Positions 30,609-38,507 of a stretch of 38,507 nt of DNA are shown in pieces. The notes beneath the pieces are model-generated. The model searched no databases, was not told where the DNA came from, and was given only the letters and a program-made list of their open reading frames with translations. Location: NCBI GenBank assembly GCA_021413965.1, contig JAIOPI010000020.1:1-38507 (forward strand). The letters run 5' to 3'. The position numbers were made by a program, and so were the translations under genes. This DNA comes from Lentisphaerota bacterium (GTDB lineage Bacteria > Verrucomicrobiota > Kiritimatiellia > UBA8416 > JAIOPI01). Position 1 is the stretch's first letter. Each line of letters begins with the position of its first letter.

Positions 30609-31238
30609 TCACTCGCCGCGCATGGCGCGCAGCACGATTTCGCGCATCTGGCCGTAGGCCACGTTCACATCCCCGTTCACGATCCGGAAGTGAAACTCGT
30701 GGCGGTGGCTCATCTCGTTCTGCGCATTCTGAAACCGGCGGTCGATGCTCTCCGCGGAATCCTCCGCCCGGTTGGCCAGGCGCTCGCGCAGAACATCCAG
30801 CGACGGCGGCTCGATGAAAATGTCCAGGAATCCCGTCTTCAGCAGGTCGCCGTCCGCCGCCTGGCGCACCCCGCGCCGCAGCCGTGCCGCCCCCTGCACG
30901 TCCAGGTCCATCAGCACGCTGCGCCCCTCGCGCAACGCCGCCTCCACCGTCTGCCGCAACGTCCCGTAGCGGTAACCGTACACGTCCGCGTACTCCAGGA
31001 ACTCTCCCGCCTGCACGCGGCGCTCGAACTCGTCCGGGCTCAGAAAATGGTAGTCGATGCCGTCGACTTCCTTGCCGCGCGGCGGCCGGGTCGTGCAGGA
31101 CACCGAGTACGTCACCTGCGGAAACTCCTCCAGCAGCCGGTCGCAGAGCGTGGTCTTCCCCGCGCCCGACGGCGCCGCCACCACGATCAGCAATGCCCGC
31201 GTCACGGCCTTCTGCACATCTGGCCCTGTTGCGTCCAT
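30609..31238 (-). CDS. gmk: Guanylate kinase
   Basis: Gmk converts GMP and ATP to GDP and ADP, an essential nucleotide step. The 209-residue product has the P-loop APSGAGKTT (22-30), the GMP-binding TTRPPRGKEVDGIDYHF, EYADVYGYRYGT, and the conserved SVLMDLDVQGAARLR, all in the expected order. ATG 31238 gives the usual family length. An in-frame GTG at 31262 would add eight residues and is possible, since GGGG-rich sequence precedes it. It follows yicC by 72 bases, the common bacterial order yicC-gmk. The omega subunit gene often found next is absent; a GT-C gene follows instead. Confidence 0.92.
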   Translation of the reverse strand: MDATGPDVQKAVTRALLIVVAAPSGAGKTTLCDRLLEEFPQVTYSVSCTTRPPRGKEVDGIDYHFLSPDEFERRVQAGEFLEYADVYGYRYGTLRQTVEAALREGRSVLMDLDVQGAARLRRGVRQAADGDLLKTGFLDIFIEPPSLDVLRERLANRAEDSAESIDRRFQNAQNEMSHRHEFHFRIVNGDVNVAYGQMREIVLRAMRGE

Positions 31239-31310
31239 GATCTCAGTCTGCACCTTCCCCACCCCTTGGCCCGGGTGACGGAGCGCCGGAGAGCGCCGCG
31301 GCCAGCCGGG

Positions 31311-32198
31311 CTATTCGACATTCTGAATCTGCTCGCGGATCGCTTCCAGCTGCGACTTGAACGCCACCACCAGCCGCGACACCGCCGAGTCCCCGCACTT
31401 TGAACCGATCGTGTTGATCTCGCGAAACATCTCCTGGCACAGAAAATCCAACGAACGCCCCGCCGGCTTGCCCGCGCTCATCAGTTCCGCCGCGTGGTCG
31501 AAATGACTCTGCAGCCGCACCAGCTCCTCGCTCACGTCCGCCCGGTCGACAAACAGCAGGATTTCCTTCAGCACCTGCGGGTCGTCAGGTCCCGCCGCCC
31601 CCAGCCCGGCCTTGTCGATCCGCTCGCGCAGCTTGCGCTCGTACGCCCGGTTGATCAGCGGCGCCCGCTGCGCCAGCCGCCGCCGCAGCACGTCCAGCCC
31701 GCGCAGCCGCCCGCGCACATCGCGCTCGAGCGCTACGCCCTCCTTGCGCCGCATCGAGCGCAACGCCGCCAGCGCGCGCCCAAGCGCGTGCTCCAGCGCC
31801 GGCCAGACGCGCTCCGCATCCTGCGCGCGGTCCTGAAACACCAGCACCCCGGGAATCTGAAGCAGCACCTCCGCGCCCAGCCGGTCCGGCAGCCCCAACG
31901 CCGCCGCCGCGCCGCGCAGCGCCCGCACGCCCGCCGCCGCCGCCGCGCGGTTCACGCTCAACGCCCCGTCGCGCGCCTGCCGCGACTCCGATACACGCAC
32001 GTTCACCGCCACCTGCCCGCGCGAAATCGCCCCCTGCACCAGCATTTGCGCGCGCGCCTCCAGCACCGACAACGCCCGCGGCATCGTGAAGCGCACGTCG
32101 AGCTGCTTGCGGTTGACGGACGACACCTCCACCTCGACGCGCACGCCGCCCCGCACCGCATCCCCACGCCCGAAGCCGGTCATGCTGATCACTGGCAT
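31311..32198 (-). CDS. yicC: YicC-family endoribonuclease
   Basis: The 295-residue YicC protein starts MISMTGFGRG-style (here MPVISMTGFGRGDAV), with EVSSVNRKQLDVRF at the N-terminus. Its C-terminal DUF1732 part has DEELVRLQSHFDHAAELM-type residues and ends in the strongly conserved GRSLDFLCQEMFREINTIGSKCGD and a VEAFKSQLEAIREQIQNVE-like tail. E. coli YicC is an endoribonuclease involved in RNA turnover; the same activity is inferred here. Its start lies three bases after the prfB stop, so the two are co-transcribed. Confidence 0.9.
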   Translation of the reverse strand: MPVISMTGFGRGDAVRGGVRVEVEVSSVNRKQLDVRFTMPRALSVLEARAQMLVQGAISRGQVAVNVRVSESRQARDGALSVNRAAAAAGVRALRGAAAALGLPDRLGAEVLLQIPGVLVFQDRAQDAERVWPALEHALGRALAALRSMRRKEGVALERDVRGRLRGLDVLRRRLAQRAPLINRAYERKLRERIDKAGLGAAGPDDPQVLKEILLFVDRADVSEELVRLQSHFDHAAELMSAGKPAGRSLDFLCQEMFREINTIGSKCGDSAVSRLVVAFKSQLEAIREQIQNVE

Positions 32199-32201
32199 CG
32201 C

Positions 32202-33336
32202 TCACTTCCCCCCGGCCGGCGGCGCCGTGGCCGCCCGGTCCTTGAGGTACGCCTCCACGAAGATCTGCAGGTCCCCGTCCAGCACCGCCTGCACGTTGGA
32301 GGTCTCCGTGTCCGTGCGGTGGTCCTTGACCATCGTGTAGGGCTGCAGCACGTACGACCGGATCTGGCTGCCCCACGCAATGTCGCCCTTCTCGCCGTAG
32401 AAGCGCTCCAAATCCTTCTTCTGCCGGTCGAGGTGCCACTCGTACAGCTTGGACTTCAGGATCTTCATGGCCTTGGCGCGGTTCTTGTGCTGCGAACGCT
32501 CCGCCTGGCAGGCCACCACGATGCCCGTCGGCAAGTGCGTCAGCCGCACGGCCGAGTCCGTCTTGTTCACGTGCTGCCCGCCCGCGCCGCCCGACCGGTA
32601 CGTGTCCACGCGCAAGTCCTCGTCCTTGATGTCGACCTGGATGTCCTCGTCAATTTCCGCCACGACATCGAGCGACACGAAGGAGGTGTGCCGGCGCTTG
32701 TTGGAATCGAAGGGGCTGATGCGCACGAGCCGGTGCACCCCGCGCTCGGCTTTCATGAACCCGTACGCGTAAGGGCCGTTGACGGTCAGCGTCGCGTTGC
32801 GCACGCCCGCCTCCTCGCCCTCCTGGTAATCGTTGACTTCGATTTCGAAACCCTGGCGCTCGCAGTAGCGGCGGTACATGCGCAGCAACATGTCGGCCCA
32901 GTCGCACGCTTCCGTACCGCCGGCCCCCGCGTGCAACGTCAGGTACGCATTACTGCTGTCAAAACGCCCGTTCAGGAGCGATTGCACTTCAAGGTGACCG
33001 AACGCCGTCTCGGTCTTCGCCAGCAGGGCGACCAGCTCCTTTTCGAGGCCGGTCCGCTGCGCGGCATCGCTCTCGGCGGCCGCCATCTGCACCAGCAGGT
33101 CCGCTTCCTCCACCCCCGTCTCGATCTCGCTGAATGGCTTTAGAACCGCACGCTGCTCGTTCGTGCGCGTGATCGTCGCGCGGGCCGCGTTCTGATCGTT
33201 CCAGAAACCGGGTTGCGTGGCCTGGGCCTCGAGATTGGCCAGGATGAGGCGGCGTCCGGGGACGTCAAAGATAGCCTCGCATTTCAGCGAGCTTCGCGTG
33301 CAGCCGCTCCAGGCGTATCTGCAACTCGTCAGCCAT
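32202..33336 (-). CDS. prfB: Peptide chain release factor 2, with programmed +1 frameshift
   Basis: RF2 releases the finished peptide at UGA and UAA codons. The gene is read in two frames. ATG 33336 opens 23 codons (MADELQIRLERLH to RGYL) ending at an in-frame TGA (33267-33265). Reading then shifts +1 to continue as DVPGRRLIL and another 354 residues, about 377 in total. The main part has the SPF stop-codon anticodon (VRISPFDSN) and the catalytic GGQ loop (GGAGGQHVNK). The gene is not broken: the shift site is the classic RF2 autoregulation signal. Low RF2 lets the ribosome slip past its own TGA, so synthesis is self-adjusting. Simple start-to-stop reading of the second frame would give a false N-terminus back to 33458. 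The gap of 170 bases to lnt shows only a short CGCGC/GCGCG stem. Confidence 0.93.
33264..33270 (-). other. RF2 recoding site CTT TGA C
   Basis: The minus-strand sequence reads CGA GGC TAT CTT TGA C. CTT TGA C is the known RF2 slip site, with the stop codon followed by C, a poor termination context. GAGG, a Shine-Dalgarno-like stimulator, lies four bases before CTT (E. coli has AGGGGG TAT CTT TGA C). The codon before the slip codon is TAT in both. Confidence 0.93.
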
Positions 33337-33506
33337 GATTCCATCCCCTTCGTTTCGCGCTTGCGGAAAACCAGATACGTACCATGATTGTCGTCGCCTG
33401 TCACGCCGGAGGTTGACGCGCCCGCGCGCCCGGACTCATGTTCGAAGTCCAAGATCATCCGGGTCCACCCCCGCGCTTGCGCGCGCGTCCCCGCGAGCGG
33501 TGCACG

Positions 33507-35180
33507 CTAGGCCATAGGAGCGCCCCGCCGCCGGCGCCCGTTCCACCAGCCGCCCGCCAGGGCTGCCGCGGACAGGACGCCGCACGGCAGCGCGAAGGGC
33601 AGATCGCCGTGCCGGGTGTAGAAGGTCGAGCTATAGGACGCCACGGGCACGCCTACGCTATCCACGCGAAAGAGCGTGTCGGGCGTTTCGCCCCGCGCCA
33701 GCGCCGCGCTCGTCGACGCGTCCAGCGCCCCCGTCCGGTCCACCACCCCGCTGATGCCCATGTTCGCGCAGCGCACTTCGGGCACCCGGTTCTCCACGCA
33801 GCGGAACACGCACTGGCTGAGGTGCTGAACCGCCGCGCACGTGGCGTAGAACCACGCATCGTTGGTCTGATTGATCAGCAGCCGCGCCCCGTTGCGCACC
33901 GCCTGCCGCGCCACCGGCGCGATCGTGTCCTCAAAGCAAATCAGCGCGGCAAAGGGCACGGCCGGTTTCGTCAGGCGAAAGACCGTCCCCGTGCTGCCGG
34001 CGGCACAGCTATACCCCAGCGGCGCAAAGCGCTCGAGAAACGGGATCCATGTCCCCAGCGGAATGTACTCGCCAAACGGCACGAGGTGCTGCTTGCGATA
34101 AGTCCCCGCCACCGCCCCATCCGCCCCGTACAAGAACGCGCTGTTGTAATAGCGCGGCGTGCTGTTCGCCTCATCCGCTTCAATCGCCCCCACCAGCAAC
34201 GGTCCCACCCCGGACGCTAACTCGTTCAGAAACGTCGGCGCCGCATCGGCCAAGCTCAGCGGCCAGGGCACCGATGTCTCCGGCCAGATCGTGAGCTCCG
34301 GCTCCATGATGACGGCGCGTTCCGTCAAGTCCGTCAGCTTCTGCTGCACGGCCAGCGCGACCTCTTCCGACCACTTCTCGTCCTGGCTGACGTTGCCCTG
34401 AATGATGGCGCAGCGCAGCGGCGTCAGCGGCGTCCGGGCATCCAGAATCCGGAAATCCTGCAACCGGTGCACGCCGTACATGAGCGCCAGCGCCAGGACC
34501 AGCAGCGACGCCAGCAGTTCCGGATGGAACCGGCGCGTCACCCCGCCCTGCCGCCGCAACGTGCGCGCCAGCTCAATCGCCGTCAGCGCCATCCCCGCAT
34601 TGACCATGGCCACCACGGCTGACACGGCATAGACCCCGCCCACGTCGGCCACCTGGATCAGCGGGAGGTTGCGGTATTGCGTGACCCCCAGCCCGTTCCA
34701 CGTGAACCCCGTGAACAGCGTGCCGCGCAGGTACTCAAATCCCACCCAGGCCAGCGCCACCGCGGCCATCCGCCCCACGTTCTGTATGGCCGGAATGCGC
34801 CCCGCCCCGGCGGCGCTCACTCGCTCACCCGCGCCGCCGTCCCCCGACCAGAGCATCGCGATGGTGGAAACAAAGGCGCCGGTGTAGACCGCGCACGCCG
34901 CGGCAAGGAGGAACCAGGCGCTGATGACCGCCAACCAGGGCGTGTCGTACGCCGCCAGGCGGCGCAGCCAGACCAGGGTAAGCACCCAGAAGACGAGTCC
35001 CCCCGCGAACCCGTATCGAAACGCCGCGCGCGGCCGCGTGTAACGCGCCACGATGATCAGCGGGACCAGCGCGAACCACGCCACCTCCGACGCGCCGACG
35101 GGCGGAAACGCGACCGCCAGCAACACCCCGCCGGCCCCCGCGGCCGCGAAGCGCCATGCCTGACCGCGCCCGACTTTCAT
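33507..35180 (-). CDS. lnt: Apolipoprotein N-acyltransferase
   Basis: Lnt adds the third acyl chain to lipoproteins at the outer face of the inner membrane. The 557-residue protein has about seven N-terminal hydrophobic spans and a C-terminal nitrilase-fold domain with the Glu-Lys-Cys triad. E301 is in WPETSVP, K363 in YRKQHLVPFGEYIP and C415 in LICFEDT, all in the standard motifs. ATG 35180 is selected since the hydrophobic part begins shortly after it; codons further up to 35291 would overlap the end of secA. It lies 46 bases after secA. The presence of lnt implies a diderm envelope with triacylated lipoproteins. Confidence 0.92.
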   Translation of the reverse strand: MKVGRGQAWRFAAAGAGGVLLAVAFPPVGASEVAWFALVPLIIVARYTRPRAAFRYGFAGGLVFWVLTLVWLRRLAAYDTPWLAVISAWFLLAAACAVYTGAFVSTIAMLWSGDGGAGERVSAAGAGRIPAIQNVGRMAAVALAWVGFEYLRGTLFTGFTWNGLGVTQYRNLPLIQVADVGGVYAVSAVVAMVNAGMALTAIELARTLRRQGGVTRRFHPELLASLLVLALALMYGVHRLQDFRILDARTPLTPLRCAIIQGNVSQDEKWSEEVALAVQQKLTDLTERAVIMEPELTIWPETSVPWPLSLADAAPTFLNELASGVGPLLVGAIEADEANSTPRYYNSAFLYGADGAVAGTYRKQHLVPFGEYIPLGTWIPFLERFAPLGYSCAAGSTGTVFRLTKPAVPFAALICFEDTIAPVARQAVRNGARLLINQTNDAWFYATCAAVQHLSQCVFRCVENRVPEVRCANMGISGVVDRTGALDASTSAALARGETPDTLFRVDSVGVPVASYSSTFYTRHGDLPFALPCGVLSAAALAGGWWNGRRRRGAPMA

Positions 35181-35226
35181 AGCAAGCCCACCGTGCGCCC
35201 TGAATGCGCGGCCCGGATTCCGGCGC

Positions 35227-38200
35227 TCAAACTCCATGGCACTTCTTGAACTTCTTGCCGCTGCCACACGGGCACAGGTCATTGCGCCCAACCTTAGGCT
35301 CCTCGCGACGCATGGGATCGCCCGTCGGCGCGGCCGCCGGCGGCGGCGCCAGCATCGCTTCGACGTCGATCACCGGGCGTGCCGGACGCGCCGGCGCGGC
35401 TTCCGGAGCAGGCGCCGCCCGCTTGCCCAGCAGGCTCACACCCTCGTGCACCGCCATGGTCCGCGGCAGCGACGTCATGAAAGCTTCAAGCGACTTCAGC
35501 GAGGTCGAGGAGCGGAAGATCGCCGAGGCAATCTCCTGCTTGATGTGCCCCATCAGCTCCTCGAACATCTCGTAGGCCTCGCGCTTGTACTCCACCAGCG
35601 GGTCGCGCTGGCCATAGGCCCGCAGCCCCACGCCCTGGCGCAGCGCGTCCATCGCCCGCAGGTACTCCTGCCAGTGATTGTCGATCGCGCTGAGCATGAC
35701 GTGCCGCTCCATCGTCATCAGCATGACCGGATCCTCGAGCGTCACTTTCAGTTCGTAGGATTCCTGCACGCGCTTGAAAATCATCGCCGCGGCTTCGGCC
35801 GCCTGGCCCACCAGCGGGCGCAGATCGTCTTCGCGCACCGGGATCGGGAACGTGCTGCGAATCCATTCCAGGTACGCCGTCACGCCTTCGGAGTCATCCC
35901 CCCCCAGCCACTGCTCGGCCCGGTCCGCGATGAGCTCCTCCAGAATGTCGTACACGTGCTCGCGCACATTCTTGCTGCGCACGATGTCGCCGCGAAAGCC
36001 GTAGATGACCTCGCGCTGCTTGTTCATCACGTCGTCGTACTCAAGCGTGCGTTTGCGGATGGAGAAATTCTGCTGCTCAACCCGGCGCTGGGCCGTCTCG
36101 ATGGAGCGGTTCAGCCAGCGGTGCTCCAGCTGCTGCCCCTCCTCCAGCCCCAGCCGGCTCATGATCCCGGCAATGCGGTCCGAGCCAAACAGGCGCATCA
36201 GGTCGTCTTCCAGCGAAATGTAGAACCGCGAGGAGCCGGGGTCGCCCTGCCGCGCGCAGCGGCCGCGCAGCTGCCGGTCAATGCGCCGCGACTCGTGCCG
36301 CTCGGATCCGATCACGTGCAGCCCGCAGGGCTCCGCCAGCAGGATCTCGCGCAGCGTCTTGCCTTCGCCCAGCCGGTCATCCAGCGCCGTGCCCGACGTG
36401 ATCACCGAACGCTCGACCTTCACCACGCCCTCGCCCAGCTTGATGTCCGTCCCGCGCCCGGCCATGTTCGTGGCAATCGTCACCGCGCCGGCCTGCCCCG
36501 CGCGCGCCACGATCTCCGCCTCGCGCTCGTGCTGCTTCGCATTCAGCACGTTGTGCGGAATCGCCGCCCGCTTCAGGTAGCGGCTGATCACTTCCGACGT
36601 GTCCACGCTCACCGTGCCCACCAGCACCGGCTGCCCCCGCCGGTGGCACTCCGTAATCTCGTCCACCAGCGCCTTGTACTTCTCGCGCTCCGTCTTGTAG
36701 ATGACGTCGTTGCCATCAAGGCGGCGCACCGGCCGGTTCGTCGGGATCACCACCACGTCGAGCTTGTAAATGGAGTGGAACTCGTTGGCCTCGGTCTCGG
36801 CCGTCCCGGTCATGCCCGCAAGCTTCGCGTACAGGCGGAAGTAGTTCTGAATCGTGATCGTGGCCAGCGTTTGCGTCTCGCGCTCGATTTTGACGCCTTC
36901 CTTCGCCTCGACCGCCTGGTGCAGCCCGTCGCTCCAGCGGCGCCCCGGCAGCATGCGCCCCGTGAACTCGTCGACGATCATCACCTGGTTGTCCTGCACC
37001 ACGTAATCCACGTCGCGCTCATACAGGCAGTAGGCCCGGATCAACTGGTCCACGTTGTGGATGCGCTCGCTCTTCTCCGCAAACTGGGTCTGGATCTCCT
37101 GCCGCCGCCGCGCCTTGTCCGGCTCGGCCACCGCCTTGTCCGCATCGACGTCGGCCATCATCGTGACCAGGTCGGGCAGCAGGAAGGCGTCCGGGTCGCC
37201 CGGGTTCAGGGCCTCGCAACCCTTCTCGGTCAGCGTCGCCTCGTGCCCCCGCTCGTCGATCGTGAAATACAGATCCTCGCGCCAGACGCGCCCTTCCTCC
37301 TTGCGCATCTCCGTCAGCATCGAGTTCTCGATCTGCTCGTGCAGCCGCCGCACCGCGGTATCCTCCAGCAGGTGCATCCACTGCTTGTGCTTGGGCATGC
37401 CGTGAAACACCTGGTACAGCCGCTGCTGAATCAGGCTCTTGTCGCCATCCTCGCCCTTGTCGAGCTGCTCCTTGGCCTCCTGCATGTACTGGCTGCACAG
37501 GGCGCGCTGCTTGCGCACGAGCGTTTCGACCCGCGGCTTCAATTCGAAGAACTGGTGCGTGGACACCGGCGCCGGGCCCGAGATGATCAGCGGCGTGCGC
37601 GCCTCGTCAATCAGGATGCTGTCGATTTCATCGATGATGGCAAACTGGTGCCCGCGCTGAACCTGAGACTCCGGTTCGAAGGCCATGCCGTTGTCGCGCA
37701 GGTAATCGAACCCGAACTCGCTGTTGGTGCCGTAGGTGATGTCGCACGCGTAGTGCTCGCGCCGCTCCGCGTTGTTCATCTGGTTCTGGATGCAGCCCAC
37801 CGTCACGCCCAGGTACTTGAAGACGTGCCCCATCCACTGGGAGTCGCGGCGCGCGAGGTAGTCGTTGGTCGTCACCAGGTGCACGCTGCCGGCCAGCGCG
37901 TTCAGGTAGAGCGGCATGGTCGCCACCAGCGTCTTGCCCTCGCCCGTGGCCATCTCCGCAATCTTGCCCTGGTGCAGCACGATGCCGCCAACCAGCTGCA
38001 CGTCGAACGGCACCATGTCCCACGTCAGCACGTGTCCGCACACATCGACGGAGGTGCCGACCAGCCGGCGGCAGGCGTTCTTGACGACCGCAAACGCTTC
38101 GCACAGCAGGTCGTCCAGCGTCTCGCCCTTCGCCAGCCGGGCCTTGAATTCGGCCGTCTTGGCCCGCAGCTGCTCCTCCGTCAACGCCTGGTAGTCCTGC

Positions 38201-38289
38201 TCAACCTGGTTGATGCGCTCCACCAGCGGCCGTAGTTTGCGAAGGTCGCGCTGATGCTTGGAGCCGAAGAGTTTTTCTAAGATGCGCAT
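35227..38289 (-). CDS. secA: Preprotein translocase ATPase SecA
   Basis: SecA drives unfolded proteins through SecYEG. The 1020-residue protein shows the Walker A motif ATGEGKT (114-120), [25 protein letters not shown], the DEID Walker [44 protein letters not shown] and [21 protein letters not shown]. It ends with the zinc-binding [13 protein letters not shown] (C1006, C1008, C1017, H1018), which binds SecB and phospholipid. It is about 120 residues longer than E. coli SecA because of a charged insertion in the preprotein-crosslinking region (about 250-390), as seen in several PVC and Bacteroidota relatives. It heads the minus-strand series lnt-prfB-yicC-gmk. Its upstream region is cut by an IS about 85 bases before the ATG. 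Confidence 0.96.
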   Translation of the reverse strand: MRILEKLFGSKHQRDLRKLRPLVERINQVEQDYQALTEEQLRAKTAEFKARLAKGETLDDLLCEAFAVVKNACRRLVGTSVDVCGHVLTWDMVPFDVQLVGGIVLHQGKIAEMATGEGKTLVATMPLYLNALAGSVHLVTTNDYLARRDSQWMGHVFKYLGVTVGCIQNQMNNAERREHYACDITYGTNSEFGFDYLRDNGMAFEPESQVQRGHQFAIIDEIDSILIDEARTPLIISGPAPVSTHQFFELKPRVETLVRKQRALCSQYMQEAKEQLDKGEDGDKSLIQQRLYQVFHGMPKHKQWMHLLEDTAVRRLHEQIENSMLTEMRKEEGRVWREDLYFTIDERGHEATLTEKGCEALNPGDPDAFLLPDLVTMMADVDADKAVAEPDKARRRQEIQTQFAEKSERIHNVDQLIRAYCLYERDVDYVVQDNQVMIVDEFTGRMLPGRRWSDGLHQAVEAKEGVKIERETQTLATITIQNYFRLYAKLAGMTGTAETEANEFHSIYKLDVVVIPTNRPVRRLDGNDVIYKTEREKYKALVDEITECHRRGQPVLVGTVSVDTSEVISRYLKRAAIPHNVLNAKQHEREAEIVARAGQAGAVTIATNMAGRGTDIKLGEGVVKVERSVITSGTALDDRLGEGKTLREILLAEPCGLHVIGSERHESRRIDRQLRGRCARQGDPGSSRFYISLEDDLMRLFGSDRIAGIMSRLGLEEGQQLEHRWLNRSIETAQRRVEQQNFSIRKRTLEYDDVMNKQREVIYGFRGDIVRSKNVREHVYDILEELIADRAEQWLGGDDSEGVTAYLEWIRSTFPIPVREDDLRPLVGQAAEAAAMIFKRVQESYELKVTLEDPVMLMTMERHVMLSAIDNHWQEYLRAMDALRQGVGLRAYGQRDPLVEYKREAYEMFEELMGHIKQEIASAIFRSSTSLKSLEAFMTSLPRTMAVHEGVSLLGKRAAPAPEAAPARPARPVIDVEAMLAPPPAAAPTGDPMRREEPKVGRNDLCPCGSGKKFKKCHGV

Positions 38290-38372
38290 GGCCCGAGTTT
38301 CCTTATCCAGTTCAAACGGATCAGCTTACGGAATGCAGGCAAGCCAACGCAATGGAAAACGGCCACCCCGAA

Positions 38373-38398
38373 TTGCGCCACATTAGATGTTACCGAAG
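38373..38398. repeat. Outer terminal repeat, right IS copy
   Basis: TTGCGCCA and ATGTTACCGAAG are separated by a six-base spacer. Same unit as 38419-38445, 47 bases earlier (measured end to end). It corresponds, inverted, to the outer repeat at 111-138. Confidence 0.7.
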
Positions 38399-38418
38399 CG
38401 GGAGGGGTCGGATGAGTG

Positions 38419-38445
38419 GTTGCGCCATAATGGATGTTACCGAAG
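38419..38445. repeat. Inner terminal repeat, right IS copy
   Basis: This unit of 27 bases is the inverted match (26/27) of 64-90. It ends 18 bases before the transposase start. Confidence 0.75.
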
Positions 38446-38463
38446 CAAAGGGGACATTCACGT

Positions 38464-38507
38464 ATGGTCAACCAGTCGAAGCGCGAGTATTTGGCACGGA
38501 TCAAGGA
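38464..38507 (+). CDS. Transposase/integrase-like protein, N-terminal fragment
   Basis: ATG 38464 opens a frame of 14 full codons to the edge, MVNQSKREYLARIK. A start with KREYL-x-x-I resembles the N-terminus of DDE integrase-type transposases of unclassified IS groups, whose next residues are usually a basic RY-rich segment and a helix-turn-helix. The ribosome site AAGGGG ends about nine bases upstream. Family assignment rests mainly on the adjoining terminal repeats. Confidence 0.55.
   Translation, partial: MVNQSKREYLARIK

Larger units (their letters stand above)
38373..38507 (+). mobile_element. Left-hand end of an insertion sequence
   Basis: Two terminal-repeat units 47 bp apart are followed by a ribosome site (AAGGGG) and the start of a transposase-like gene that runs off the window. 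The structure mirrors the element end at 1-138. Both fragments read on the plus strand, so the two copies are in direct orientation, or they are parts of one repeated element at which the assembly ended. Confidence 0.7.

Noticed and set aside
33264..33458. prfB as a frameshifted pseudogene, or starting at 33458
   Set aside because: The in-frame TGA lies in the exact RF2 recoding context CTT TGA C, and the zero-frame codons give the normal RF2 N-terminus.
35236..38235. 999-codon open frame on the plus strand opposite secA
   Set aside because: It is antisense to a certain secA, rich in Arg, His, Pro and Val with no domain; such frames arise from GC-rich codon bias.

Overview
The window is a GC-rich bacterial chromosomal segment, almost fully coding, with about 30 intact genes and no gene-free stretch longer than about 210 bases. 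No rRNA, tRNA or CRISPR array was seen. The gene content suggests a member of the PVC group, most likely Kiritimatiellota, Verrucomicrobiota or Lentisphaerota: a giant secreted lamin-tail/CotH protein, a Hanks kinase with an extracytoplasmic tail, UroD-like methyltransferases, a SecA with a long insertion, and a Tad locus with FHA and PEGA proteins. This assignment is inference from gene families; no taxonomic marker was compared.

Both ends lie in copies of one insertion-sequence type. The left end (1-138) holds the last codons of a transposase-like gene and two terminal-repeat units 47 bp apart. The right end (38373-38507) holds the matching two units, again 47 bp apart, and the first codons of a transposase-like gene on the same strand. 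Either two direct copies flank the segment or the assembly broke inside a repeated element.

199-6184 is a mixed metabolic region: a UroD/MtaA-like methyltransferase, a secreted SGNH hydrolase, a YddG-like exporter, an aldo/keto reductase, an orphan LarE sulfur transferase and a CPBP membrane protease.

6370-19652 is the most distinctive part. A transmembrane Ser/Thr kinase is transcribed divergently from a Tad (type IVc) pilus locus: two Flp-like pilins, TadE-like, TadG-like and TadE-like pseudopilins, an unknown membrane-anchored protein, CpaB, an FHA-CpaF fusion ATPase, TadB, TadC, a transmembrane FHA protein and a five-repeat PEGA protein. The kinase/FHA pairing suggests phospho-threonine control of pilus assembly. 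No secretin, TadZ or prepilin peptidase gene is present here.

19552-20707 (minus strand) is a tight, overlapping trio: a stand-alone CoaC-type flavoprotein, a 59-residue membrane protein and a DUF192 protein. 20917-27153 is a roughly 2,080-residue secreted LTD/CotH/LamG protein.

27316-38289 contains two polytopic GT-C-like membrane proteins, then a minus-strand housekeeping series secA-lnt-prfB-yicC-gmk and the second GT-C gene: protein export, lipoprotein acylation, translation termination, RNA processing and GMP phosphorylation. prfB carries the classic programmed +1 frameshift site (CTT TGA C), so its product is read from two frames.
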